Origin: Algibacter lectus
GTDB taxonomy: Bacteria > Bacteroidota > Bacteroidia > Flavobacteriales > Flavobacteriaceae
DNA: 64,000 nt
Assembly: GCF_900112395.1 (NCBI RefSeq)
Contig: NZ_FOLN01000014.1
Span: forward strand, 62,001-126,000
Direction: 5' to 3'
The notes beneath the pieces were generated by a model. That model worked only from the letters and a program-made list of their open reading frames with translations. It ran no database searches and had not been told where the DNA came from. Below, one piece after another: positions 17,063 through 26,970 of this stretch; within the stretch, counting starts at the first letter, position 1; every line of letters starts with the position of its first letter. The position numbers were made by a program, and so were the translations under genes.

Positions 17063-19249
17063 TTATCTTTTTAGTGTAAAGTGTCCGGTGTAATTCTTGC
17101 CATCGGCACGTGTTACTACAAACCAATAATCTGAAGTAGGCATGTTTCTTCCATTATAACTGCCATTCCATGATGTGTTTTTATCTAAGGTTTTAAGTAG
17201 TTTTCCAAATCTATCGTATATTTTTATATCTAAAGTTTCTTCCGTTTCGGAATACTTAATATACCATGTGTCATGAAATCCATCTCCATTAGGCGTAAAG
17301 TATTTAGGTGCATTTAATATGTAAACATTTTCTGTAATAGTACCACAACCATTTTTGTCTCTTACGTAAATAGTGTATTCTCCTATTGGTAATCTTGTAA
17401 ATACATTATTATCTTGGTAGTTGGTGTCATCTAGAGAGAATTCATAATCTCCAAGACTTAAGTCAGATAAATGAACGGTTATTGAATTGTTAGTGTCGGT
17501 CCAATCTTCAATTTCAATATTTTGAATAATGGCTTCGTTAGATAATATGACTTCAAAATCTTTAGTTGTAGAGCAGGTGTAGGTGGCATAATCTTTAGTT
17601 ACTGTTATGGAGTAACTGCCAATATTTGAAGTTAGAATATTTATAGTTTGTGTTGTTTCTCCGGTAGACCATAGGTAACTATCAAAACCATTTCCTGCAT
17701 CTACCGTTATTTCATTATCGTCTTCACACATACCTATGAAGTCCGGAATATCAATTATTGGTGTCGCTTGTAGCGAAACAGCTATTTCTGCTATTTGATA
17801 ACAATGATCGGCCGAATCAATTCGAGCGTAAATTGTAGGGGTCTCTATAGACCAATTATAACTAGTCGGTTCAGTCATATGTTGGTCTTCATAATAGTTT
17901 TCTGCTCCCGATAGAGATGTGAAGAAATTGAAATTACAATCACTACAGTTGGTTAATAGAGATTCGTAAATTGTAAAATCAATAACTTCATCATCATCAT
18001 TTAAATTATCACAGATTACAATTGAGATGTTATTTATGTCGAGTGTGGGCGATACTATGTTTGCCAAAACAGCGAATCTATCACCACTTTCACAGCCATT
18101 AATAGTTTTTTTTGCTGCGTAATAAGTAACTCCGTTGGTTAAACTTGTTTCATCTGGTAAAATATTTCCTCCTATTTGGGCATCGTACCAAATGGCAGTT
18201 GCGCTAACTTCAATATTCGCTATAGTTGGGTTTTGTGTGGTGCAAAATAACTGTTCGGCTTCACCAGTTAGGGCTTGTGGGGTTGCAATAATTTCTACTT
18301 CAAAATTATCTGAAGTAATTCTACAAAAAGCAGAGTTTATATTACTGCCGTTGGCAACAGTTAATCTATATAGAAATGATCCAGAGGAGCTTGTGTCCGA
18401 AAATTGATAGTTTGGGGTGGTCTCCCCAACAATATCCGTCCAGGTATTACCAGTATCATTAGAAAACTGCCATTGATATTGTGGGGCGGTATATCCGGAT
18501 GAAACATCAGCTTGAAAAGTATAATTTACACTTTCGTTTTGGCAAATAGATAAAGCTGTTGCAGCGCCGTTATCAATAGAATTGATTATAGTTGGACCAC
18601 AAGGTCTAAAACTAATATCATCTAATGCAATATCGTTACCCGGATGAGCGCTAGGGGCAGAATTTAAAATACTAATAACAACTTCCGCGTCTGCACCAGA
18701 TGTAAAAAATAAACCATATTGTAACCATGTTGGTAACGATGTTTGATTGATGTTCCCTGTACTATAAGACCCTAAAATGGTGCCGGAAGTATCACTAATT
18801 CTAAACGTTACATTTGGACTATATTGATCCGTAAGTCCTGCGTTGGGGTTTAGTAAATTTATTAACCATGCAGAAAATTCATAAGTAGTATTCGGGCAAA
18901 GCCCTGAAATTGTTTTAGTATAAAACACACCTTCACTAGCTATTACGGCGCTATTAATTACCATCATATAACCGTTTGAATTACCGGTATGATCGGTAGT
19001 TGCGTGCCAAGCATTCCCTTTTAGGCCACTTGAATAGTTTACTATGCTGTATTCACCTTCGTCTAACTCACCACTAGCTCTATAAGTGAAAGCTGTAATG
19101 GCAGAACCTAATGCGCTTCCTCTATTTGAGCCCGATCCGAAGTCGATTTCTACAATAGGGTCGCCTAAGCTGCCTTCACATAATTGCGCGTGAGATTGGA
19201 TGTAAATACAGAATATTGTAAGTAGAGAGAATAAATGTTTCTTTTGCAA
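17063..19249 (-). CDS. T9SS type B sorting domain-containing surface protein
   Basis: The 728-residue protein has a signal peptide (1-21, ending QSHA), an N-terminal jelly-roll-like region (about 25-210), an Ig/PKD-like stretch (about 230-320, QYQWQFSNDTGNTWTDI), further beta domains, and a C-terminal gliding-motility-type sorting domain (about 645-728, YFTPNGDGFHDTWYIK to GHFTLKR). The last is the TIGR04131 type B signal for secretion through the type IX system and surface display. Function is likely adhesion or binding rather than catalysis, as no enzyme motif is visible. It stands alone. Confidence 0.92.
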   Translation of the reverse strand: MQKKHLFSLLTIFCIYIQSHAQLCEGSLGDPIVEIDFGSGSNRGSALGSAITAFTYRASGELDEGEYSIVNYSSGLKGNAWHATTDHTGNSNGYMMVINSAVIASEGVFYTKTISGLCPNTTYEFSAWLINLLNPNAGLTDQYSPNVTFRISDTSGTILGSYSTGNINQTSLPTWLQYGLFFTSGADAEVVISILNSAPSAHPGNDIALDDISFRPCGPTIINSIDNGAATALSICQNESVNYTFQADVSSGYTAPQYQWQFSNDTGNTWTDIVGETTPNYQFSDTSSSGSFLYRLTVANGSNINSAFCRITSDNFEVEIIATPQALTGEAEQLFCTTQNPTIANIEVSATAIWYDAQIGGNILPDETSLTNGVTYYAAKKTINGCESGDRFAVLANIVSPTLDINNISIVICDNLNDDDEVIDFTIYESLLTNCSDCNFNFFTSLSGAENYYEDQHMTEPTSYNWSIETPTIYARIDSADHCYQIAEIAVSLQATPIIDIPDFIGMCEDDNEITVDAGNGFDSYLWSTGETTQTINILTSNIGSYSITVTKDYATYTCSTTKDFEVILSNEAIIQNIEIEDWTDTNNSITVHLSDLSLGDYEFSLDDTNYQDNNVFTRLPIGEYTIYVRDKNGCGTITENVYILNAPKYFTPNGDGFHDTWYIKYSETEETLDIKIYDRFGKLLKTLDKNTSWNGSYNGRNMPTSDYWFVVTRADGKNYTGHFTLKR

Positions 19250-19494
19250 AGTCTTTTCTTTAAACGAGTTTTTCAGCAGGAAATATTAATAACAAAGTTT
19301 TACTAATACTTTACTTTTTAATACGCTGATTTAGTAATAACGTTTAGATGTGTTTTAGAAGAAAAACTTGCGTTTAAAGTTTCAATAGAGGCTCATTGAT
19401 GTTGCTAGTAAGTATTTGTCAATTGTATTAATCAGACTGTTTAGATAAATGACAGTGTTCGTTTTATTTTTAATATGAAGAAGATAGGTAAAGC

Positions 19495-20571
19495 TTACTC
19501 AATTAAAGCATTGATTTTAGCCCATAAATCGTTATCAAAACTAGATAAGGCGAAATTTTCGCTATCGGCAGCGTTACCCATTCTTATAATTACTAGTTTT
19601 TTACTTGGTACAATATAAATTTTCTGATCGTTTTTGCCTAAAGCGGCATACATATCATCAGGGGCATTCGGAATTAGTGTTCCATTAAACTCTAATTGAC
19701 TTTGCGGTAAATGGTAGCTCGATTTTCCGTTAAGCCACCATAAATAGCCGTAAGCCTCATTAATGTTTTGCGAGGTATTAGTCGCTTCATTTAAAAAAGC
19801 TTCAGATATAATTTGTGTTTCATCCCATGTTCCGTTGGCATACATTAAAAGTCCAAAGCGTGCCATACTTCGTGTGTTGCTCCAATAAACACTTAAATTA
19901 TTGAGAGAAATCCATTGACCACTCATACCTATTTTATCCTTAAGGTTTTCACTGAAATAAGTGTCCCAATTTTGGCCAGTTGCTGCGGCGACTACATCTT
20001 GTGTTTTTACATAAACATTGTGGTAGGCCCAACGCGAGTTTGCATCCGCTATATATTGTAGGTTTTTTGGAGTTACTTCGTCTCCTAAACTATCGTCCAA
20101 ACCAGAACTCATAGATAGTAAGTTTTTAGTTGAAATTAGGTTCTCTTTTTCTATTGTAGCACTAGTCCATCCGGTTCCTAAATAGTCGGATACTTTAGCG
20201 TTTATATCTAAAAAACTTTGGTCTTGTGCTATTCCTGCGGTTGCTGTGGTCAATGTTTTTCCTGCACTTGCCCAATACCAAGATTTTATACTGTTATGGT
20301 CGTTCATGTAGTGCTCAACTACAAGCTTACCATCATGTAAAATGATAAAGCTTTTACTATTTTTTTCTTCTAAGTAATCGAGTAGTGGTTGTAGTTCGTT
20401 AGCGTTCCAGTTTAAATCGCTTATGGATTTTGTTTCCCAAACATCAGAGTTTATGGAGGGGAAATAAGTCGATTCGGTATTGTGTTCTTCTTCTGTAATT
20501 GGTTTGTTTTCAGAAGAACAACTTAAAAGGAATAGCGCAAAAAACAGGTGTATATAGTATAAAGACTTCAT
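19495..20571 (-). CDS. Beta-lactamase-fold serine hydrolase lipoprotein
   Basis: The 358-residue protein has a lipoprotein signal with lipobox FLLSC (Cys18). It has the serine beta-lactamase/DD-peptidase fold, with Ser102-x-x-Lys105 in WASAGKTLT and Tyr185-x-Asn187 in WAYHNVY. Members of this family (PF00144) are esterases, amidases or D-aminopeptidases; true beta-lactamase activity is not implied. It is expected to sit in the outer or inner membrane facing the periplasm. It is monocistronic and divergent from rimO. Confidence 0.88.
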   Translation of the reverse strand: MKSLYYIHLFFALFLLSCSSENKPITEEEHNTESTYFPSINSDVWETKSISDLNWNANELQPLLDYLEEKNSKSFIILHDGKLVVEHYMNDHNSIKSWYWASAGKTLTTATAGIAQDQSFLDINAKVSDYLGTGWTSATIEKENLISTKNLLSMSSGLDDSLGDEVTPKNLQYIADANSRWAYHNVYVKTQDVVAAATGQNWDTYFSENLKDKIGMSGQWISLNNLSVYWSNTRSMARFGLLMYANGTWDETQIISEAFLNEATNTSQNINEAYGYLWWLNGKSSYHLPQSQLEFNGTLIPNAPDDMYAALGKNDQKIYIVPSKKLVIIRMGNAADSENFALSSFDNDLWAKINALIE

Positions 20572-20676
20572 TGTAGTAAATTTAATAATTTAGACTGTAA
20601 AACGGACTATTGGTTTAATCTAAATTTCTAATGGTGTTATTCTTCAATCATTCCTAGTAAATCAATCCGCATTGCG

Positions 20677-20684
20677 TATCTTTG
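20677..20684 (+). promoter_or_regulatory. -7 promoter box of rimO
   Basis: TATCTTTG is a perfect TAnnTTTG box, 17 nt before the ATG at 20702. It rules out the longer reading frame from the TTG at 20672, which would start upstream of the transcript. Confidence 0.65.
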
Positions 20685-20701
20685 CACACTTAATTTTTGG
20701 T

Positions 20702-22006
20702 ATGAGAACAAAGACACTTAAAAAGAACAAAATCAACGTAGTAACACTAGGCTGTAGTAAAAATGTTTACGATAGCGAAGTGCTTATGGGGCAACTTAAG
20801 GCCAGCGGAAAAGATGTTGTACATGAAGAAGAAGGTAATATTGTGGTTATAAACACCTGCGGTTTTATCAATAATGCGAAGGAAGAAAGTGTAAATACTA
20901 TTCTTGAATACGTACAGAAAAAAAACGATGGCGATGTAGATAAAGTCTTTGTTACCGGTTGTTTAAGTGAACGTTATAAGCCGGATTTAATAAAAGAAAT
21001 CCCTAATGTGGATGAGTATTTTGGAACTACTGAGTTGCCAGGATTACTAAAAGCTTTGGGTGCCGATTATAGACACGAGTTAATTGGTGAGCGTTTAACA
21101 ACAACACCTAAAAACTATGCTTATTTAAAAATTGCAGAAGGTTGTGATAGGCCATGTTCTTTTTGTGCCATTCCTTTAATGCGCGGGAAACATAAAAGTA
21201 CACCGATTGAAGATTTAGTTACCGAATCGGAAAAGTTAGCAGCCAAAGGTGTTAAAGAATTGATTTTAATTGCTCAAGATTTAACGTATTATGGTCTTGA
21301 TATTTATAAAAAACGAAACTTAGCAGAGCTTTTAGAGGCTTTAGTGAAAGTAGAAGGTATCGAATGGATTCGTTTACATTACGCATTTCCAACAGGTTTC
21401 CCGTTAGATGTACTTGATGTTATGAAACGCGAACCTAAAGTTTGTAATTATTTAGATATTCCATTGCAGCATATTTCAGATGCTGTTTTAAAAAGTATGC
21501 GCCGTGGTACTAATAAAGCCAAAACAACAAAATTAATTAGTCAGTTTAGAGAAGCTGTGCCAGAGATGACTATTAGAACAACTTTAATTGTTGGATATCC
21601 TGGAGAGACAGAAGAGAATTTCCAAGAATTGAAACAATGGGTTAGCGATATGCGTTTTGAGCGTTTAGGTTGTTTTACTTATTCTCATGAAGAAAACACA
21701 CATGCTTACACTCTAGAGGACGATGTGCCAGAAGAGGTTAAAGTTGATAGAGCAAACCAAATCATGGAAATTCAATCTCAAATTTCTTGGGAACTGAATC
21801 AGCATAAAATAGGAGAGACGTTTAAAGTGGTTATCGATAGAAAAGAAGGTAATTATTTTGTTGGTCGTACTGAGTTTGATTCTCCAGATGTAGATAACGA
21901 AGTATTAATCGATGCCTCTAAATGTTATTTAAAAACAGGCGAATTTGCAACTGTAAAAGTAACAGAAGCAGAAGATTTTGATTTATATGCAGAAGTAGTT
22001 CTTTAG
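20702..22006 (+). CDS. rimO: Ribosomal protein S12 methylthiotransferase RimO
   Basis: The 434-residue radical-SAM enzyme adds a methylthio group to an Asp of ribosomal protein S12. The N-terminal cluster uses Cys in VTLGCSKN, VINTCGF and VTGCLSERY; the radical-SAM cluster is EGCDRPCSFC; a TRAM domain ends the protein. VTLGCSKNVYDSEVLMGQL is the RimO form of the N-terminal motif and separates it from MiaB. The ATG at 20702 is chosen because the upstream in-frame TTG is overlapped by the promoter region. Confidence 0.96.
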   Translation: MRTKTLKKNKINVVTLGCSKNVYDSEVLMGQLKASGKDVVHEEEGNIVVINTCGFINNAKEESVNTILEYVQKKNDGDVDKVFVTGCLSERYKPDLIKEIPNVDEYFGTTELPGLLKALGADYRHELIGERLTTTPKNYAYLKIAEGCDRPCSFCAIPLMRGKHKSTPIEDLVTESEKLAAKGVKELILIAQDLTYYGLDIYKKRNLAELLEALVKVEGIEWIRLHYAFPTGFPLDVLDVMKREPKVCNYLDIPLQHISDAVLKSMRRGTNKAKTTKLISQFREAVPEMTIRTTLIVGYPGETEENFQELKQWVSDMRFERLGCFTYSHEENTHAYTLEDDVPEEVKVDRANQIMEIQSQISWELNQHKIGETFKVVIDRKEGNYFVGRTEFDSPDVDNEVLIDASKCYLKTGEFATVKVTEAEDFDLYAEVVL

Positions 22007-22021
22007 TTTCTAAGTATTGGT

Positions 22022-22711
22022 ATGATGAAGGATATCAATTTTTTGAAATTTCTAAGAGATTTATGTGCTGAAAGTATGTCTGTTTTGGATGCTAATATTC
22101 CGAAATCTAAATATATACCAATAAGTTTATCTGAATCTAACGACGTCCTAAATGTCATAGATGTATCATCATCTGATGTGTTAGCTGATTTTGTAAACAC
22201 CCATATTAAAAATCATAATGCTGAAGTAGCTTATGGTGGTTATTTAGAGGTAAGAAACATTTATAAGCGTAGTACGCATTTTAGCAGTCAAGCTGAAGAG
22301 GAACGAAATATCCACTTAGGCGTCGATTTGTGGTGTTCTGCTGGAACGTCTATTTTCGCACCGTTTGATTCCGTGGTGCATAGCTTTAATAATAATGAGA
22401 ACTTTGGTGATTATGGACCAACGATTATTTTAAAGCATCATATTTCGGGTGTAGATTTCTACACGCTCTATGGTCATTTAAGTTTAGCTTCCATAGACAA
22501 TCTTGAAGTTGGACAGCGTTTCAAGCAAGCTGATAAAATAGCCGAATTGGGTGATGCTTCTATAAATGGTGATTATCCACCGCACTTACATTTTCAAATT
22601 ATTAAAGATATTCAAGGTTTTAAAGGTGATTACCCGGGAGTTTGTTCTAAAACGGATTTGACGTTTTATGAGCGTAATTGTCCGGATCCAAAGTTGATAC
22701 TAAACCTATAA
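22022..22711 (+). CDS. M23-family metallopeptidase without signal peptide
   Basis: The 229-residue protein carries an M23 (LytM) zinc peptidase domain with ligands His98 and Asp102 in IHLGVDLW, the conserved YGHLS, and His188-x-His190 in PPHLHFQI. M23 enzymes usually cut peptidoglycan cross-links in the periplasm, yet no signal peptide or membrane helix is visible and the first 70 residues are polar. Either export is unconventional or the enzyme acts on another substrate. It follows rimO by 15 nt, so they are probably co-transcribed, and is convergent with the BLUF gene. Confidence 0.85.
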   Translation: MMKDINFLKFLRDLCAESMSVLDANIPKSKYIPISLSESNDVLNVIDVSSSDVLADFVNTHIKNHNAEVAYGGYLEVRNIYKRSTHFSSQAEEERNIHLGVDLWCSAGTSIFAPFDSVVHSFNNNENFGDYGPTIILKHHISGVDFYTLYGHLSLASIDNLEVGQRFKQADKIAELGDASINGDYPPHLHFQIIKDIQGFKGDYPGVCSKTDLTFYERNCPDPKLILNL

Positions 22712-22727
22712 CCTTCCAAAACATAAC

Positions 22728-23150
22728 TTATTGATTCATAAAGTTCTCACGTAAAAGTGTTGCAACTTCAGGTAGATGTTTAATTAATTCTTCAATCACT
22801 TCAGGGTCGGTTAAGTCGGTTCTAAAACCTGGTAGCATACTTAATTCGGCATCATCAAAGTCAACACAGCCCATGGCCCAATTTGTAAAAAGGCGATCTT
22901 GTACTGTACTATCGTGAATAATTTTTAAATCTTTATGGCGAGTATCTTTGCGTAAACGAACCAAAAGGTCGTCTATAACCTCAGGATCACCTTCTATTAT
23001 CTGCAGGAAATAACCGTGTTTATGCATTAAAACACCGCTAATATTATCAATGGCATTAAAACCTCGAGAGTCATGCAGTAGGTCTAGTAACTGGCGTTTT
23101 GTAAATTGTTTAACAGCTTGACTAGAGTAGATTAGGCGGCGTAGTGTCAT
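22728..23150 (-). CDS. Short BLUF-domain blue-light sensor
   Basis: The 140-residue protein is a BLUF domain binding FAD. By spacing against AppA, Tyr8 (RRLIYSS), Asn32 (FNAIDN), Gln50 (YFLQIIEG), Trp91 and Met93 (TNWAMG) occupy the places of Tyr21, Asn45, Gln63, Trp104 and Met106, so the photoactive hydrogen-bond network is complete. There is no output domain beyond a C-terminal helical tail of about 40 residues; short BLUF proteins act by binding partner proteins. The neighbours (M23 peptidase, secA) give no clue to the partner. Confidence 0.93.
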   Translation of the reverse strand: MTLRRLIYSSQAVKQFTKRQLLDLLHDSRGFNAIDNISGVLMHKHGYFLQIIEGDPEVIDDLLVRLRKDTRHKDLKIIHDSTVQDRLFTNWAMGCVDFDDAELSMLPGFRTDLTDPEVIEELIKHLPEVATLLRENFMNQ

Positions 23151-23348
23151 ATTTAAATATATATGAAGTTATTAATCTCTAAAGTGCATACGGAATTTCG
23201 TTGAGGGCACGTAAACCACAGGTATACAAACGTATGCTTTTTTTCTTACAATGTCAAGGTTCAAATTCATTTTTATATGAGAGGTTTTAAACGGCTAATT
23301 TTTTAGTTTTCTTTTAGTTGTATGATTAAATTATATGTTTAAAACAAA

Positions 23349-23381
23349 AAAAATCCCAACAGTTTTCTGTTGGGATTTTTA
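23349..23381 (-). terminator. Terminator of secA
   Basis: AAAAATCCCAACAG and CTGTTGGGATTTTT form a 14-bp stem around a four-base loop. It has A/T runs on both flanks and works in both directions; it lies 35 nt after the secA stop. Confidence 0.88.
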
Positions 23382-23415
23382 ATATTATAAGATTCCTTTT
23401 TTAAAAGGGTTGAGA

Positions 23416-26400
23416 TTATTCTTCAACAATAACCCATTCACCTTTGGCTAATAAAGGTTCAGCTTGTTTAAATTTTACTGTTTTATTTTCACCGTTCATT
23501 ACGTTTTTAATAGTAACACGATCGTTTCTACCAATTTTTGGTTGATCACGCACTATCGTTTCTGTAACTTGTTGCTGTTGCGATTGTGTATTTCCGGCAG
23601 CTCTGCTTTGTGCAGAACGTTCATCTAAATTAGGAATTTCCTCTTTTTGAGTATTTAAGTTTTCCTGTTTTCTATCGCGAGCTTCTTGAATAGTGTTTTG
23701 TGTTTCCTGAGGTAATTCACCTTTAAATAAGAAGGAAATTACATCTTTATTCACTTCATCAATCATAGCTTTAAATAATTCGAAAGCTTCAAATTTGTAA
23801 ATAAGTAACGGATCTTTTTGCTCGTGTACCGCTAATTGTACCGATTGCTTAAGCTCATCCATTTTGCGTAAATGTGTTTTCCAAGCATCATCAATAATGG
23901 CTAAAGTAATGTTCTTTTCAAAATCGGTAATTAATTGTTTACCTTGAGTTTCGTATGCTTTTTCTAGATCGGTAACAACATTTAATGTTTTAATACCATC
24001 TGTAAAAGGCACAACAATACGTTTAAATTTATCGCCTTGTGTTTCAAATACATTCTTAATAACAGGGAATGCACTTTCAGCGTTGCGTGTCATTTTTTGT
24101 TTGTAATTCTCGAAAGCAGCTTTGTAAATTTTAGCAGTAATATCTTGAGCAGCAAGTTTTCCAAATTCAGCTTCGGTTACTGGAGAGCTCATTGAGAAAT
24201 AACGAATTAATTCAAATTCAAAATTCTTATAGTCGTTAGCAGCTTTGTTCGTTTCAACAATACCTTCCGATGTATCGAAAATCATATTTGCTAAATCTAC
24301 ACGTAGACGTTCTCCAAATAATGCATGGTGACGACGCTTGTAAACCACCTCACGTTGCGCGTTCATAACATCATCATATTCTAATAAACGCTTACGAACT
24401 CCAAATTGATTTTCTTCAACTTTTTTCTGTGCACGCTCAATAGACTTAGAAATCATAGAATGCTGAATGACTTCACCTTCCTGTAATCCCATTTTATCCA
24501 TCATTTTGGCAATACGTTCACTACCAAACAATCTCATTAAATTATCTTCTAGAGATACGTAAAATTGAGAACTTCCTGGATCTCCTTGACGACCAGCACG
24601 ACCACGTAACTGTCTATCCACACGACGTGAATCGTGACGTTCTGTACCAACAATAGCTAAACCTCCAGCAGCTTTAACCTCGGCAGATAATTTAATATCG
24701 GTACCACGACCAGCCATATTGGTTGCAATAGTTACTTGTCCAGATTTACCAGCCTGATCTACAATATCTGCCTCTTTTTTATGTTGTTTCGCGTTTAATA
24801 CATTGTGTGGTATTTTACGAATACTAAGCATTTTACCAAGCAATTCACTAATTTCTACCGATGTTGTACCAATTAAAACTGGGCGTCCAGCTTCTGCTAA
24901 TTTGGTAACATCATCAATAACCGCATTGTATTTTTCACGCTTAGTTTTATAAACTAAATCTTCTTTATCATCACGAGCAATAGGGCGGTTGGTTGGTATT
25001 TCTACAACATCCAATTCGTAAATTTCCCAGAACTCACCAGCTTCTGTAACTGCTGTACCCGTCATACCACTTAGTTTGCGGTACATTCTAAAGTAATTTT
25101 GTAGTGTTACCGTTGCAAAAGTTTGGGTAGCATCTTCAATTTTTACATTTTCTTTAGCTTCAATGGCTTGGTGTAGTCCATCAGAGTAACGACGGCCATC
25201 CATAATACGACCGGTTTGCTCATCTACAATCATTACTTTATTTTCCATCACCACATATTGGGTGTCTTTTTCAAATAAAGCGTAAGCTTTTAAAAGTTGA
25301 TTAAGAGTGTGTATACGTTCAGATTTTACACCAAAATCTTTATACAATTCTTCTTTTTGTTCAGCCTCGTCTTCTTTAGATAGACCTTGACTTTCAATTT
25401 TAGCAATTTCAAGTCCAATTTCTGGTAAGATGAAGAAATCTGGATTATCCTTTCCAGAAATATACTCAACACCTTTATCTGTTAATTCAACTTGGTTATT
25501 TTTTTCTTCAATTACATAGTACAATTCCTCATCAACCTTTGGCATTTCACGGTTGTTATCCGCCATAAAATAGTTTTCGGTTTTTTGTAATAATTGTTTA
25601 ACACCTTCTTCAGATAAAAACTTAATAAGGGCTTTGTTTTTTGGAATACCACGATAAACACGTAGTAATTTTAAGCCACCTTCTTTAGTATCACCATCTT
25701 TAATAAGTTTTTTAGCTTCTGCTAAAACACCTGTTAAATACTTACGTTGTACTGTTACAATATCGTCAACTTTTGGCTTAAGCTCTGTAAATTCGTGACG
25801 CTCACCTTGTGGTATTGGACCAGAAATAATTAATGGCGTACGCGCATCATCAACTAAAACTGAATCCACCTCATCTACAATGGCATAATGATGTGGGCGC
25901 TGTACTAAGTCGTCTGGCGAATGTGCCATGTTATCACGTAAGTAATCGAAACCAAATTCGTTATTAGTCCCATAAGTAATATCTGCATTGTAAGCCGCTT
26001 TACGTTCTGGCGAGTTTGGTTTAAAATAATCTATACAAGCAACGCTTAAACCATGGAACTCAAAAATAGGAGCCATCCACGCGCTATCACGTTTTGCTAA
26101 GTAATCGTTAACGGTTACTAAATGCACACCTTTACCAGCAAGTGCGTTTAAGTAAACAGGTAAGGTTGCAACTAACGTTTTACCTTCACCCGTTTGCATT
26201 TCTGCGATTTTACCTTGGTGCATAGCAATACCACCAATAAGTTGCACATCATAATGCACCATATCCCAAGTAATAGCTTTTCCTGCAGCATCCCAAGAGT
26301 TTGCCCAAGTAGCTTGGTCGCCTTCTAGACTAACATAAGCTTTATTGGCAGAAATAGATCTATCAAACTCGTTAGCGGTAACGGTAATTTGTGTGTTTTT

Positions 26401-26772
26401 CGTAAAACGTTTTGCTGTTTCTTTTACCACAGCAAAAGCTTCTGGTAAAATAGTATTTAAAACATCTTCGGTAATTTTATAAGCTTCGTCTTTCAATTTA
26501 TCAATTTCTTGATAAATATCTTCACGACGGTCAATATCTTCAGTAGATTCTGCTTCGTTAACTAAGCTCGCAATATTGTCGTTGGTAGCTTGAGTGGCTT
26601 CGGCAATTTTAGCTTTAAATTCTGCTGTTTTTGCTCTTAATTGATCGTGCGATAATGCTTCTAAAGCCGCCTCGTATGTAGTAATTTGTTTAACTATAGG
26701 TGTAATGGCTTTTACATCTTGTTTCGATTTATCGCCAACAAATACCTTTAGTATAGAATCTAAAAATGTCAT
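23416..26772 (-). CDS. secA: Preprotein translocase ATPase SecA
   Basis: The 1118-residue protein is the motor of the Sec pathway. It shows the Walker A motif MQTGEGKT near residue 195, DEVDS, the preprotein cross-linking domain, GTDIKL and the second nucleotide-binding domain with RQLRGRAGRQGD. It is longer than E. coli SecA (901) because of insertions in the first half and a Gln-rich linker near the end, as is common in Bacteroidota. The usual C-terminal zinc motif is absent; the tail ends with a beta-rich segment, KGEWVIVEE. A leader of over 100 nt with small hairpins precedes it. Confidence 0.97.
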   Translation of the reverse strand: MTFLDSILKVFVGDKSKQDVKAITPIVKQITTYEAALEALSHDQLRAKTAEFKAKIAEATQATNDNIASLVNEAESTEDIDRREDIYQEIDKLKDEAYKITEDVLNTILPEAFAVVKETAKRFTKNTQITVTANEFDRSISANKAYVSLEGDQATWANSWDAAGKAITWDMVHYDVQLIGGIAMHQGKIAEMQTGEGKTLVATLPVYLNALAGKGVHLVTVNDYLAKRDSAWMAPIFEFHGLSVACIDYFKPNSPERKAAYNADITYGTNNEFGFDYLRDNMAHSPDDLVQRPHHYAIVDEVDSVLVDDARTPLIISGPIPQGERHEFTELKPKVDDIVTVQRKYLTGVLAEAKKLIKDGDTKEGGLKLLRVYRGIPKNKALIKFLSEEGVKQLLQKTENYFMADNNREMPKVDEELYYVIEEKNNQVELTDKGVEYISGKDNPDFFILPEIGLEIAKIESQGLSKEDEAEQKEELYKDFGVKSERIHTLNQLLKAYALFEKDTQYVVMENKVMIVDEQTGRIMDGRRYSDGLHQAIEAKENVKIEDATQTFATVTLQNYFRMYRKLSGMTGTAVTEAGEFWEIYELDVVEIPTNRPIARDDKEDLVYKTKREKYNAVIDDVTKLAEAGRPVLIGTTSVEISELLGKMLSIRKIPHNVLNAKQHKKEADIVDQAGKSGQVTIATNMAGRGTDIKLSAEVKAAGGLAIVGTERHDSRRVDRQLRGRAGRQGDPGSSQFYVSLEDNLMRLFGSERIAKMMDKMGLQEGEVIQHSMISKSIERAQKKVEENQFGVRKRLLEYDDVMNAQREVVYKRRHHALFGERLRVDLANMIFDTSEGIVETNKAANDYKNFEFELIRYFSMSSPVTEAEFGKLAAQDITAKIYKAAFENYKQKMTRNAESAFPVIKNVFETQGDKFKRIVVPFTDGIKTLNVVTDLEKAYETQGKQLITDFEKNITLAIIDDAWKTHLRKMDELKQSVQLAVHEQKDPLLIYKFEAFELFKAMIDEVNKDVISFLFKGELPQETQNTIQEARDRKQENLNTQKEEIPNLDERSAQSRAAGNTQSQQQQVTETIVRDQPKIGRNDRVTIKNVMNGENKTVKFKQAEPLLAKGEWVIVEE

Positions 26773-26907
26773 GTTATTAATTTTATATAAATATGTTTTC
26801 TAGGACAATCCTAGGTGTTTTTTAGTTAAAATATAGTATTAAAATAAGCCATTTTATAGGCTCTTAAAGGCATAGGGTAAGCCATGCTTATATTAATACC
26901 AAAGATA
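26773..26907 (-). promoter_or_regulatory. secA leader with -7 box and hairpins
   Basis: CAAAGATA at 26900-26907 reads TATCTTTG on the minus strand, a perfect -7 box about 128 nt before the secA ATG. The leader contains CTAGGA-CAA-TCCTAG (26800-26814), a 6-bp hairpin near the start codon, and a second possible stem around TAAGCC/GGCT near 26850. Long leaders upstream of secA control its synthesis in other bacteria; whether this one does is unknown. Confidence 0.5.
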
Positions 26908-26920
26908 CCTTTTAGAACAA

Positions 26921-26948
26921 AAAAAAAGTCTCAATTCGAGACTTTTTA
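26921..26948 (-). terminator. Terminator of the DUF2795 gene
   Basis: AAAAAGTCTC and GAGACTTTTT form a 10-bp stem around AATTC. It separates the DUF2795 gene from secA. Confidence 0.82.
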
Positions 26949-26970
26949 ACTATTCTTTATGCTTATATTT

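Noticed and set aside
19495-20571. Antibiotic-resistance beta-lactamase
   Set aside because: The SxxK and YxN motifs are shared by the whole PF00144 serine hydrolase family; no resistance-enzyme hallmark such as the KTG triad context was seen, and it is a lipoprotein of the esterase/peptidase type.
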